Assembly (NCBI RefSeq): GCF_014697425.1
Contig: NZ_JACJRU010000027.1
Coordinates: 1-64,000 of the forward strand
Direction: 5' to 3'
Source: Nostoc sp. FACHB-110
GTDB lineage: Bacteria > Cyanobacteriota > Cyanobacteriia > Cyanobacteriales > Nostocaceae
DNA: 64,000 bases
The first letter of the stretch is position 1. Each line of letters starts with the position of its first letter. The notes under the pieces were generated by a model, which was not told where the DNA came from, did no database searches, and saw only the letters and a list, made by a program, of their open reading frames with translations. Shown here one piece after another: positions 40,766-50,051 of the stretch. Both the position numbers and the translations under genes were made by a program.

Positions 40766-41710
40766 TTACTTCTGCCCAAATAAACTATCTAAAAAAGATA
40801 TTTTTACGGCTAAGTTAATCAAGCCTTGCCCACTTCTACGGTCTAAAATTTCTGCATTATTCAAAGCCACAATGTAAGGTTCACCAGCAATTGAGGCAAT
40901 AATTGGGCCACCAGATGAGCCACCCGCAGTGTCGCAATCATGCAATAAAATATTTGACTGTTCATCAACAATACTACAACCAGCTTGAAAACTTGCCGTC
41001 CATCCCTGACCTGCTGTTAAACCCCAAAACTTTTCTGTATCTGCTTGCGGATAATCGCCAGAATAACCGACGAAAAACAATTTCTTCTGATTACGAATTA
41101 AAGTTGACGCAGGCAAAGATTTCCAGCCCAAATAACCATATTTTCGACCCAGCGGTTGATTAATTTTAATAACTGCCCAATCATTAGCCTCAGCATTCTC
41201 ATCTTGAAAATCAGTGCCAGCGAAATATTGCACAGCAACGGCACTATCTCTATATTTACCATCAACCACATTTGCTAAAAAGACAACTCGCTTGGCAACT
41301 TGACCAGTTTTCGGGTCAACTACACAGTGAGCATTTGTTACCACAATATCCTCGTCAATTAAAGTACCCGTACAGCTATAAGTTTGAGAGTTTGATTCGC
41401 CAACAATACGACCAATAGTTGACCAAGGATAATTATTACTTAACATTGGCAGGCGATCGTCTGAACCTATTGTCCCGCGTGTTCCAGCTTTAATAGGTTT
41501 ATTTGATTGCTCTAGTTCTGATGGTTTAAATGGTTTGCCGTTATTTTGTAATTGTAGTTGACCCACCTTTTTTAGTGTAGGAGACACAGTTGACTCAGGT
41601 TGTGTTTGCGCCTGTGCCTGTAAAGAAGCCCAAACCCCCAACGTTGTCAAAACAAGAAAACCTGATACTAATTTTGCAAAAAGTTTTTGAGAAATAAATG
41701 TGTAATTCAT
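40766..41710 (-). CDS. secreted trypsin-like serine protease
   Basis: The start is placed at ATG 41710 (MNYTFISQKL), so that the signal peptide (FAKLVSGFLVLTTLGVWASL...AQA) is at the N-terminus. The S1/V8-type catalytic triad is visible: H128 (TNAHCV), D177 (NDWAVIKI) and S266 (GGSSGGP), with Cys residues positioned for disulfides. Exported to the periplasm or outside. Substrate unknown. Confidence 0.85.
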   Translation of the reverse strand: MNYTFISQKLFAKLVSGFLVLTTLGVWASLQAQAQTQPESTVSPTLKKVGQLQLQNNGKPFKPSELEQSNKPIKAGTRGTIGSDDRLPMLSNNYPWSTIGRIVGESNSQTYSCTGTLIDEDIVVTNAHCVVDPKTGQVAKRVVFLANVVDGKYRDSAVAVQYFAGTDFQDENAEANDWAVIKINQPLGRKYGYLGWKSLPASTLIRNQKKLFFVGYSGDYPQADTEKFWGLTAGQGWTASFQAGCSIVDEQSNILLHDCDTAGGSSGGPIIASIAGEPYIVALNNAEILDRRSGQGLINLAVKISFLDSLFGQK

Positions 41711-41841
41711 TGATGAGCCTCTTTGATTTATGAACACTAATACCATCCCTGAATGAGAATCAGCTTAATTGTCAGCAGCAAAACTCCGCGTGACTTTGCG
41801 TTTAAAAACACTCCACACTACTCAAATTCCGAACTAGCAAA

Positions 41842-41868
41842 AACCCCGACTTTGTAAAAAGCGGGGTT
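41842..41868 (-). terminator. hairpin upstream of the hydrolase end
   Basis: AACCCCG (41842-41848) pairs with CGGGGTT (41862-41868). Read on the minus strand it is followed by TTTTTGC and lies just after the hydrolase stop, so it can terminate that gene. Confidence 0.6.
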
Positions 41869-41906
41869 CTAATTATTCACAAAATATTTGATTGTGATGG
41901 TGAAAA

Positions 41907-42827
41907 CTAACCTGGTTGCGCTCTTGGTACAGAAACTGGCAAAAACTCTTGTACACGTTGCAAGTAAGCCTGGGGATCTTCCAGCATGGGGAAATGGGCT
42001 GTATTAGGCATCAGGGCATACTCAATTCTGTCATTCAAAGCTGCCGCTTGTCGTCCCATTGCTGCTGGAATAATTTGGTCGTATTCTCCAGCCACCAGCA
42101 AAGTCGGGACAGTGAGTTTGGCAAATTCTTGTGGCATTAATTCAGATTGTGCCTTGCTCACAGAAGTAAAAATTGTGCCTAAAGCAGCATCATAATCTGC
42201 TTCTAAAAAATCTTGTAAAAATGCTTGGCGTTCAGATTTAGGAATGGAGCGATGCAAAAATCTCGCCATAAACATTCGGTCAACAAATGGAATTTTACCC
42301 AACCATTTGGGACGGAATTTCACGACATAGCCACCAAATTTATGAAAAGCAGCAAAAGCTTTTTCGTCATATTCAAAAATGCCGCTACAAGTCAAAATCC
42401 CACGTTCTACACGTTGAGGATAGCGGTTAAAAAATAAAGTCGCAACCGAAGCACCCATTGAATGGGCTTGAATATAAACACGCCCAAGATGCAATTCATC
42501 TAATAAAATTGCTAAATCATCAGCATATTCTTCTAACTCATAAGTTAACTCTTGTATGGCTGCTGATGTTTCTTGAGGTGTTTGAGACTCAGCCACAGAC
42601 TCACTAGCTTGAATGATAGTTGGTTTTCCCCGCGATCGCCCAAATCCCCGCATATCATAAAGTAGGCAATCAAACTTATCTGACAAAGCATCAGCAGTGC
42701 TTTTCCAGTATCTACCTGAACCAGCCCAACCATGAACAAACACCATCACGGGTTTAGATAACGCAGTAGATGATTGTTTCACCCACTCGTAGTAATGTTC
42801 AACACCACGAACATCAATATAAGGCAT
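41907..42827 (-). CDS. alpha/beta hydrolase
   Basis: A 306-residue hydrolase: MVFVHGWAGSGRYW holds the oxyanion HG motif, IQAHSMGASVATLF the nucleophile elbow with Ser, VAGEYDQIIP the Asp region and NTAHFPMLEDP the catalytic His. No signal peptide. Closest in pattern to the lactonase/haloperoxidase-like group; substrate cannot be predicted. Transcribed alone. Confidence 0.85.
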   Translation of the reverse strand: MPYIDVRGVEHYYEWVKQSSTALSKPVMVFVHGWAGSGRYWKSTADALSDKFDCLLYDMRGFGRSRGKPTIIQASESVAESQTPQETSAAIQELTYELEEYADDLAILLDELHLGRVYIQAHSMGASVATLFFNRYPQRVERGILTCSGIFEYDEKAFAAFHKFGGYVVKFRPKWLGKIPFVDRMFMARFLHRSIPKSERQAFLQDFLEADYDAALGTIFTSVSKAQSELMPQEFAKLTVPTLLVAGEYDQIIPAAMGRQAAALNDRIEYALMPNTAHFPMLEDPQAYLQRVQEFLPVSVPRAQPG

Positions 42828-42920
42828 TTTTGAGAGTTAGCATTGAGGAAATAAAAATTAGGAGTTTCGAGTTTGTCATTAGTCCTCACTCAAAACTCCT
42901 CTTTCCTAACTTTAATCAAT

Positions 42921-42950
42921 ACTCAGCACTCAGAACTCAGCACTTAGCAC
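42921..42950 (+). repeat. ACTCAGC-type heptamer array
   Basis: Four imperfect heptamers (ACTCAGC, ACTCAGA, ACTCAGC, ACTTAGC) just past the end of clpX. STRR-type repeat. Confidence 0.75.
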
Positions 42951-42954
42951 TAAT

Positions 42955-44295
42955 TTAAGCTGATTCTGGTTTTGGTAATGAGGATGGATGTACTATCAGT
43001 TCGGCTGTAGAGCGTTTTTCGACCATTTCCCGGGTTACGGTGCAGCGAGTCACATCTTTACGGGATGGTAACTCATACATTACATCTAACATCAATTCTT
43101 CGACGATGCCGCGTAAGGCTCTTGCGCCAGTTTTCCGACGGTAAGCTTCTTGGGCGATCGCTCGTAAAGCGTCTGGTTTAAAATCTAACTGCACGTTGTC
43201 CATCTTCAGCAGTTTTTGGTACTGTTTCACCAAGGCACTGCGTGGTTGGGTCAAAATCGCCATCAATGCTTCTTCATCTAGCGGATCGACTACCGCCACC
43301 ATTGGCATCCGGCCAATAAATTCGGGAATCATCCCAAACTTCACCAAATCATCTGGTTCCAAATGACGTAGGGTGTCAGCGGCGCGTTTTTCCTTCGATT
43401 GACTTTCACCAGGTTGCACAAAGCCTATTGACTTTTTGCCACCTCTTTGCTCTACTACCTTCTCCAGACCGACGAAGGCTCCGCCACAGATAAATAGAAT
43501 ATTGCTGGTATCAATTTGGATGCAGTCTTGATACGGATGCTTGCGTCCTCCTTGCGGTGGTACGTTAGCGATCGTGCCTTCTAGCATTTTTAAGAGAGCT
43601 TGCTGTACCCCTTCACCAGAAACATCGCGGGTAATTGATGGGTTTTCGCTCTTGCGGGCAATTTTATCAATTTCGTCAATGTAGATAATGCCTCGTTGCG
43701 CTTCTTCTACGTCTAAATCTGCAACTTGCAATAGCCGCAACAAAATATTTTCTACATCTTCACCGACATACCCTGCTTCTGTTAGTGTCGTAGCGTCAGC
43801 AACAGCAAAGGGGACATCCAAAATTTTCGCTAAGGTTTGCGCTAATAGGGTTTTGCCGCAACCAGTTGGCCCAATTAACAAAATGTTGGACTTTTGCAGT
43901 TCCACAGAGTCATCTGTGGCATTTTTGCCACTACTTTTAGACTGCAAAATTGCCAGTCGTTTGTAATGATTGTAGACTGCGACTGATAACACCTTTTTGG
44001 CTTCGTCTTGGCCAATAACGTGTTCGTCTAGATACTTTTTAATCTCTCTTGGTTTGGGTATCTGATTAAAAGAGATATTAGCAGAACGATTACGACGTTT
44101 TTGAGGTGCTTCAGACTTTGGTGCTGGTTGCGACGCTACACCGTTGGTGTCCAGTAACTCCTCATCTAGTATTTCATTACACAAGTCAACGCATTCATCG
44201 CAGATGTAAACTCCCGGCCCTGCGATTAACTTACGCACCTGCTCTTGAGACTTGCCACAAAACGAACATTTTAAATGGGAGTCGTACTTAGACAT
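42955..44295 (-). CDS. clpX: ATP-dependent Clp protease ATPase subunit ClpX
   Basis: A 446-residue AAA+ unfoldase that feeds ClpP. Zinc-binding N-domain CSFCGKS...CDECVDLC (residues 10-40), Walker A GPTGCGKT, Walker B IIYIDEIDK, sensor and arginine-finger region to the end, and the IGFVQP-type ClpP-contacting loop region. Downstream of clpP with 9 bp between, so one operon. Ends with RSTAELIVHPSSLPKPESA. Confidence 0.97.
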   Translation of the reverse strand: MSKYDSHLKCSFCGKSQEQVRKLIAGPGVYICDECVDLCNEILDEELLDTNGVASQPAPKSEAPQKRRNRSANISFNQIPKPREIKKYLDEHVIGQDEAKKVLSVAVYNHYKRLAILQSKSSGKNATDDSVELQKSNILLIGPTGCGKTLLAQTLAKILDVPFAVADATTLTEAGYVGEDVENILLRLLQVADLDVEEAQRGIIYIDEIDKIARKSENPSITRDVSGEGVQQALLKMLEGTIANVPPQGGRKHPYQDCIQIDTSNILFICGGAFVGLEKVVEQRGGKKSIGFVQPGESQSKEKRAADTLRHLEPDDLVKFGMIPEFIGRMPMVAVVDPLDEEALMAILTQPRSALVKQYQKLLKMDNVQLDFKPDALRAIAQEAYRRKTGARALRGIVEELMLDVMYELPSRKDVTRCTVTREMVEKRSTAELIVHPSSLPKPESA

Positions 44296-44304
44296 ACCAG
44301 CCTC

Positions 44305-45003
44305 TTATTTGACAATGGTGACGTTTTCCCCAGCTGTGGGAAGATTTTGTCGGGAGATGACCTGATCTATCAAACCGTAGTTTTTAGCTTCTTCTGCCGA
44401 CATGAAAAAGTCGCGGTCTGTATCTGCTTCGATTCTCTCTAGGGGTTGACCAGTATGATGAGCCAATAATTCATTCAACTGACCTTTGATATAGAGAATC
44501 TCTCTAGCTTGAATTTCTATATCAATGGCTTGACCTTGTGCGCCACCTAGGGGTTGGTGGATCATAATACGTGAGTCAGGTAGAGACATCCGTTTACCTG
44601 CTGTCCCTGCTGCTAACAAAAATGCCCCCATACTGGCAGCTAACCCAAAACAAATAGTAACAACATCGGGACGGATTTGTTGGATTGTATCATAAATTGC
44701 CATTCCTGCGTAGACTGAGCCGCCTGGAGAATTAATGTACAGTTGAATGTCTTTTTCTGAGTCTTCCGAATCTAAGAACAACAACTGGGCGACGATAGAA
44801 TTGGCAACGGTGTCATCTATGGGAGTTCCCAAAAAGATAATCCGCTCTCTGAGCAGGCGGGAGTAGATGTCAAACGCCCTTTCTCCCATACCAGACTGCT
44901 CTACCACAGTTGGCACGATGCTGTTGGGGCCATTCAGATGGGAGTTGATAGCTAGATGACTGGAACTGATGATGGGGTAATTTCCCGACTGCGATAAAAG
45001 CAT
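44305..45003 (-). CDS. clpP: ATP-dependent Clp protease proteolytic subunit
   Basis: A 232-residue ClpP. Catalytic S124 (GLAASMGAF), H149 (MIHQPLGG) and the downstream Asp form the serine-protease triad. The N-terminal 35 residues precede the mature start near MGERAFDIYSRLL and are probably removed. Cyanobacteria have several clpP genes; location immediately before clpX marks this as the ClpX partner (clpP2 type). Confidence 0.95.
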   Translation of the reverse strand: MLLSQSGNYPIISSSHLAINSHLNGPNSIVPTVVEQSGMGERAFDIYSRLLRERIIFLGTPIDDTVANSIVAQLLFLDSEDSEKDIQLYINSPGGSVYAGMAIYDTIQQIRPDVVTICFGLAASMGAFLLAAGTAGKRMSLPDSRIMIHQPLGGAQGQAIDIEIQAREILYIKGQLNELLAHHTGQPLERIEADTDRDFFMSAEEAKNYGLIDQVISRQNLPTAGENVTIVK

Positions 45004-45401
45004 AGGAGAAAGTTTGAAAATTATGAGGACTTAGTTTACAGCAGCGATCGCTGCTTTTTTTATGGATGAGATTTTATTTGCGCTATGTGTTAACCATTAT
45101 GCCTCATCCAGATTCTTCTCGTGTAACACACTATCAAGCTCAGGCAAGTACAGAGATAGAGTTTTACTCCATATTTCAGGAGTATTCAGCCTCTCTCCAA
45201 CCTGGAAGACCCAGTGCTGAGTAATAATTGTTCATACTCTAACAAGACAGCTATTACTCTACTAGCCTAATCTACGAACAGCCGAATTGCGATCGCCCAA
45301 AAGTAGAAATAGCCGAAGAAAAGAGGCAACGGGGTGGGGTGCAGGGGGCGGAGGGGAAATTTCTGATTCCTTCTTTTTTCCTGCACCCTGACAGGCTAAA
45401 G
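45004..45401. other. intergenic between tig and clpP with hairpins
   Basis: GGGTGCAGG (45337-45345) pairs with CCTGCACCC (45380-45388), a common spacer hairpin just after tig. AGCAGCGATCGCTGCT near 45038-45053 is a palindrome with T-run on the plus strand only. The clpP promoter should lie in the lower half. Confidence 0.5.
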
Positions 45402-46823
45402 CTATGCTTCTGGTTCTGGGGTAGCTTCTGGGCTTGCTTCTGCTTCTGGGCTTGCTGCTTCAGTTTCTTCAGATGTTTCTGATGCAGTGCTTAAAGTGCC
45501 TTCTGGAACTAGTTCAACTGATGAATTTTCTAACAGCCAATTGATGATTTTTTCACTCAACAGTTCGTTTTCTACCATTGACTGCAGTCTATCTTCGTCA
45601 ACTTCTTCCTCAGCATATTGCTGCAAAAGTTCTGTGACTCTGGCTTGAATTTCTTCTGGGGTAACGGTGAGAGATTCGCGTTTGCCGATTTCTCGTAAGG
45701 CTAAAGAACGTTTGATGCGTTCAATTGCCTCGCCGCGCGATCGCTCCCGCAATTGGGGAATAATATCTTGAGTAAACAGCTTTCTCACATCCAAACCCTG
45801 CTGTGCTAGGCGCATAGCTGTTTGGGTCAGCATTGCATCAACTTCTTGCTCAATTAATGTTCCTGGCAAGTCAATTTCTACATACTTGAGAAGTTCTGCC
45901 AGCAATGCTTCTTGTTGATTAGTTTTAGTTTTATCCGCAGCTTCTTTTTGATACCGTTCTTCTAGAGATTTCCGCAATTCCTCTAAGGTTTCAAAGTCGC
46001 TGACTTCTTGAGCAAAGTCGTCGTCCAATTCTGGCAATTCTTTTTCTTTGAGTTCTTTGAGGGTAACTGTAAACAGTGCTGGCTTGCCTGCTAACTCTTG
46101 GTTAACGTAAGGATCTGGGAATTGGGCGGAAATTTCCTTGGTTTCGCCAGGATTCATGCCGATAATGCCTGTCACAAAACCGGGGATAAATTTATCTTCC
46201 TGTAACTCTACTTGAAAATCAGCAGCTTCGCCACCAGGAATTGGTGTGGGTTCTGCCTCAGGATCATCACCTTCAGCTTTGGCTATTACCCCTTTAAAAT
46301 CTACAACAGCAACGTCTCCAATTTGGGCGGCACGTCCTTCTACGGGAATTAATGTTGCCATTTCTTGACGTTCTTTGTCCAGCACATTCTCTACTTGTGC
46401 TGGGTCATACTTAACTTCCTCAGCTTGAGCTTGCAAACCAGTGTACTGTTTGAGAATTACTTCTGGTTCGACATCAACAGCAGCAGAGAAGATGAGGGGT
46501 TTGCCTGGTTCATAATTATTGATTAAGTCATCAAAGGAAGAACGCAACTGTGGTTGACCAATTGCTTGGATGTCTTCTTGTTTGACTGCTTTTTCTATCC
46601 CATCTTGAATTAGTTCTTCTAGGGCTGCTGCCTTGATGCGAGTTGTACCTAGGCGTTGTAGTAATATCTGCCGAGGTACTTTACCTTTACGAAACCCAGG
46701 AATATTTACAGTACTGGATAAGTTTTTAATAACTTGTTCGTAGGTTTGTTTAGTGATTTCTGGTGTAATCTCTATTTCTAGCCCAATTTGGCTGGCGGGA
46801 AGTTTCTCCTGGGTAACTTTCAT
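45402..46823 (-). CDS. tig: trigger factor
   Basis: A 473-residue ribosome-associated chaperone. N-terminal ribosome-binding domain with the signature NIPGFRKGKVPRQIL (the GFRxGKxP ribosome-contact motif), PPIase (FKBP-like) domain around VAVVDFKG...FIPGFVTGIIGMNPGE, and a helical C-terminal cradle. The end is an Ala/Glu/Pro-rich tail typical of cyanobacterial versions. Head of the tig-clpP-clpX set that links folding and degradation. Confidence 0.96.
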   Translation of the reverse strand: MKVTQEKLPASQIGLEIEITPEITKQTYEQVIKNLSSTVNIPGFRKGKVPRQILLQRLGTTRIKAAALEELIQDGIEKAVKQEDIQAIGQPQLRSSFDDLINNYEPGKPLIFSAAVDVEPEVILKQYTGLQAQAEEVKYDPAQVENVLDKERQEMATLIPVEGRAAQIGDVAVVDFKGVIAKAEGDDPEAEPTPIPGGEAADFQVELQEDKFIPGFVTGIIGMNPGETKEISAQFPDPYVNQELAGKPALFTVTLKELKEKELPELDDDFAQEVSDFETLEELRKSLEERYQKEAADKTKTNQQEALLAELLKYVEIDLPGTLIEQEVDAMLTQTAMRLAQQGLDVRKLFTQDIIPQLRERSRGEAIERIKRSLALREIGKRESLTVTPEEIQARVTELLQQYAEEEVDEDRLQSMVENELLSEKIINWLLENSSVELVPEGTLSTASETSEETEAASPEAEASPEATPEPEA

Positions 46824-47739
46824 GCTTCGTCTCTATTTGGTATTTGTAACTCCAAGTACACAAGCTGCGATTTAACGCTTCTGTGCGTTGATATTTATTT
46901 AGGTTGGGATGGGAGGCGCCCACAAGGCAGGTTCCTACAGTAGATATTTAGTTTACTGCCATTGGCCAAGGACTTGTCGTTTTAGCGCAATAACTTTACT
47001 GATGCACCATCTAAATTGACTATGCCCTAATGGGGCAGGGTGTGGGGTATGGGGTAAGAGATAGCCGCAAAAACCCCGACAGTAAAAGCCCTGTATTTTC
47101 AGACGATTGAATTGGTGAAGGCTGCCTCACCAATACCGTTTTCCCTGCACCCCACATCCTGTTGTTGACAATAGACTTGCAGTCTAGGTGATAAAAATCC
47201 AGCTAATGTTCTGCTGTTGAGAATTTTTTCCTTATCACCTACTGCTGGAGATAGACTTTTATATCAAAAGGCTAACACCGTGATATTCTAGTCAACCAGC
47301 AGAGCTTCATTCTCGTTTTGCTTCAGGTCAAGTTTAACTATCTGCTTACCGCATAGCTCGGTGGTTGATTGTACTGCTTGTAATCCATTTCGGATCATAG
47401 TACATTGATTGCCTGCATAAGTCCAAATCACAGTCAAGGCAGAATCTTTGTGCATAGAAAATGCCGCGTGCGAGTATAGTTAAAAGTCAATTGCTGCCAT
47501 TTCTGCCTCTAACAGCAATTTGTTGTACAATAATATATACTTTTTTAAAATTGGCGGTAGATTTGCTGGTTAATTATAAATATTGTAAATTTTTCTAATG
47601 CTTATTAATTTATGTAAACGCTAAATCACTCCACTGTGATCAACAAGCTGGAATAAAGTAACAAAAATATATTCAAAATCTGCTATTTAAATAAAATTCT
47701 CAACCATTACTCAATCACCTCTTAAAGGAGGAAGTACAT
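46824..47739. other. 916-bp intergenic region between divergent tig and asd
   Basis: Contains the promoters of tig and asd and GGGG/CCCC-rich spacer repeats near 47030-47160. No RNA gene or clear promoter box was recognised. The asd ribosome site is at 47724-47731. Confidence 0.5.
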
Positions 47740-48783
47740 TTGTCTAAAACGTATCGTGTAGCTATTTTGGGTGCGACTGGTGCTGTCGGCACAGAGTTGC
47801 TGGAATTATTAGAAAATCGAAATTTTCCAATTTCGGAATTAAAATTATTGGCATCGGAGCGGAGTGTAGGACGATCGCTACCTTTTAAAGGCGAAAATAT
47901 TCCCGTAGAAGCAGTTAGCGATCGCGCCTGGGAAAACATAGATATAGTATTAGCTAGTGCTGGTGGTTCTACATCAAAAAAATGGGCCCCCATTGCTGTA
48001 GAAAAAGGTGCAGTAGTTATTGATAACTCCAGTGCCTTTCGCATGAACCCAGAAGTTCCCTTAGTTGTCCCCGAGGTAAATCCCCAAGCCGCAGCTAACC
48101 ATCAAGGCATTATTGCTAATCCCAACTGCACAACAATTTTGATGGCAGTGGCAATTTGGCCATTACATCAAGTTAAACCCATCCAGCGGATTGTTGCTGC
48201 TACCTACCAATCGGCTAGCGGTGCTGGTGCTAAAGCAATGGAAGAGGTAAAAACCCAAGCCAGGGAAATTTTACAAGGGCAAGAACCAGTCGCTGAAGTA
48301 TTACCTTACCCATTGGCATTTAATTTGTTTCCCCATAACACCCCAATTAACGATTTAGGGTACTGTGAGGAAGAAATGAAAATGGTCAATGAAACCAGAA
48401 AAATTTTTGATACACAGCTTCTGAGAATCACGGCTACCTGTGTACGGGTTCCCGTACTACGCGCCCATTCAGAATCAATTAATTTAGAATTTGCAACTCC
48501 ATTTAATCCAGATACAGCCAGAGAAATTTTAAGTCGCGCTCCTGGGGTAAAATTGGTAGAAGATTGGCGGGCAAATCATTTTCCCATGCCTATAGAAGCC
48601 ACCGGACGGGATGAAGTTTTAGTGGGTAGAATTCGTCAGGATATCTCTCATCCTTGCGGCTTAGAACTGTGGCTTTGTGGCGACCAAATCCGCAAAGGTG
48701 CGGCTTTAAATGCAGTGCAAATTGCTGAATTATTAGTAGAAAAAAATCTACTCAAGTCTGCGGCGGCCTACGTTGCTCAATAA
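47740..48783 (+). CDS. asd: aspartate-semialdehyde dehydrogenase
   Basis: Starts at TTG 47740: AAAGGAGG (47724-47731) lies 8 nt upstream and the protein begins SKTYRVAILGATGAVG as in homologues; no ATG is possible nearby. Reduces aspartyl phosphate to aspartate semialdehyde for Lys, Thr, Met and peptidoglycan. NADP loop GATGAVG at 11-17, active-site C130 in NPNCTT. Followed 137 bp later by dapA, the next enzyme on the lysine branch. Confidence 0.95.
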   Translation: MSKTYRVAILGATGAVGTELLELLENRNFPISELKLLASERSVGRSLPFKGENIPVEAVSDRAWENIDIVLASAGGSTSKKWAPIAVEKGAVVIDNSSAFRMNPEVPLVVPEVNPQAAANHQGIIANPNCTTILMAVAIWPLHQVKPIQRIVAATYQSASGAGAKAMEEVKTQAREILQGQEPVAEVLPYPLAFNLFPHNTPINDLGYCEEEMKMVNETRKIFDTQLLRITATCVRVPVLRAHSESINLEFATPFNPDTAREILSRAPGVKLVEDWRANHFPMPIEATGRDEVLVGRIRQDISHPCGLELWLCGDQIRKGAALNAVQIAELLVEKNLLKSAAAYVAQ

Positions 48784-48920
48784 TTATGCGTCATTAGTCA
48801 GGAATCAATGACACATAAATGAGTACATCACTCTTGAAAGTAATTAGCGAATAAGCTAATACATTATGAAAAACCACCAAAGCAAACACAACCAAGCAGG
48901 TAATTAGGAGTAATAAAAGG

Positions 48921-49805
48921 GTGGGAGATTTTGGCAGAGTTTTAACCGCTATGATCACACCGTTAAAAGCAGACGGTAGTGTCAATTACGCTGTAGCGGC
49001 AGAACTAGCAGCGCATCTAGCTAACAACGGAACGGATACATTGGTGGTATGCGGTACAACAGGCGAGTCTCCCACCCTAACTTGGGAGGAGGAATATCAG
49101 CTATTTGTGGAAGTATTGCAGGCTGTATCCGGCAAAGCCAAGGTGATAGCAGGATGTGGTTCCAATTCCACCAAAGAGGCGATCGCAGCTACCGAAAAGG
49201 CAGCTAAAATAGGAGTACACGGTACATTACAAGTTGTACCTTACTACAATAAACCGCCACAGGCTGGTCTATATCAACATTTTCAGGCAATCGCTCAAGC
49301 TTGTCCTGATGTGCCACTGTTGTTATACAACATCCCTGGACGTACAGGTCAAAATCTCAGTGCGGAAACAGTTGCTAAATTAGCAGAAATTGATAACATT
49401 GTTGGAATCAAAGAAGCCAGTGGTAACTTAGATCAGGCAAGTGAAATCCGTCGGTTGACATCACAAGAATTTCAGATTTACGCTGGAGATGATTCCCTCA
49501 CCCTGCCCTTGTTAGCACTGGGGGCAACAGGAGTAGTCAGTGTGGCTTCTCATCTGGTAGGCAACCAACTACAGCAGATGATTCAAGCTTTTATTGCGGG
49601 AAAAATTGCCCAAGCAAGAGAAATTCATCTTCAACTATTCCCGTTGTTTAAAGCCTTATTTATAACTACAAATCCCATTCCCATTAAAAAAGCACTTAAA
49701 CTTCAAGGTTGGGAGGTTGGTTCGACACGTCCGCCTTTATGCGACGCTGACTCAGAAGTTAGCCAACAATTAGAGGCGGTGCTTCAGAAGCTAAATTTAA
49801 TTTAG
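48921..49805 (+). CDS. dapA: 4-hydroxy-tetrahydrodipicolinate synthase
   Basis: Starts at GTG 48921 with AGGAG at 48906-48910. A 294-residue TIM-barrel aldolase condensing pyruvate with aspartate semialdehyde. Motifs: CGTTGESPTL, YNIPGRTG with Y136, and the Schiff-base lysine K164 in VGIKEASGN. Part of the asd-dapA-rnj order conserved in cyanobacteria. Confidence 0.96.
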   Translation: MGDFGRVLTAMITPLKADGSVNYAVAAELAAHLANNGTDTLVVCGTTGESPTLTWEEEYQLFVEVLQAVSGKAKVIAGCGSNSTKEAIAATEKAAKIGVHGTLQVVPYYNKPPQAGLYQHFQAIAQACPDVPLLLYNIPGRTGQNLSAETVAKLAEIDNIVGIKEASGNLDQASEIRRLTSQEFQIYAGDDSLTLPLLALGATGVVSVASHLVGNQLQQMIQAFIAGKIAQAREIHLQLFPLFKALFITTNPIPIKKALKLQGWEVGSTRPPLCDADSEVSQQLEAVLQKLNLI

Positions 49806-50051
49806 ACACTAATGGTTGGCAAGTTGCGAATTATATATGAGTAATTGGCAGATTTTAAAGATGCACTTTTTAACGGTGTGTTTCCACTGCTGAAAATATA
49901 TTTACGATGATTTGTTTTTATTGAATAAACACTTTGAAAATTTAAAGTAAGATTTGGCTGCTTTCTCAGAGAAAGTCAGTGTTGTCTTTAATACAAGCTT
50001 GCTAACCTTCAATTTATTAACACTCAACAACAATCTAAACTTAAGGAGAAA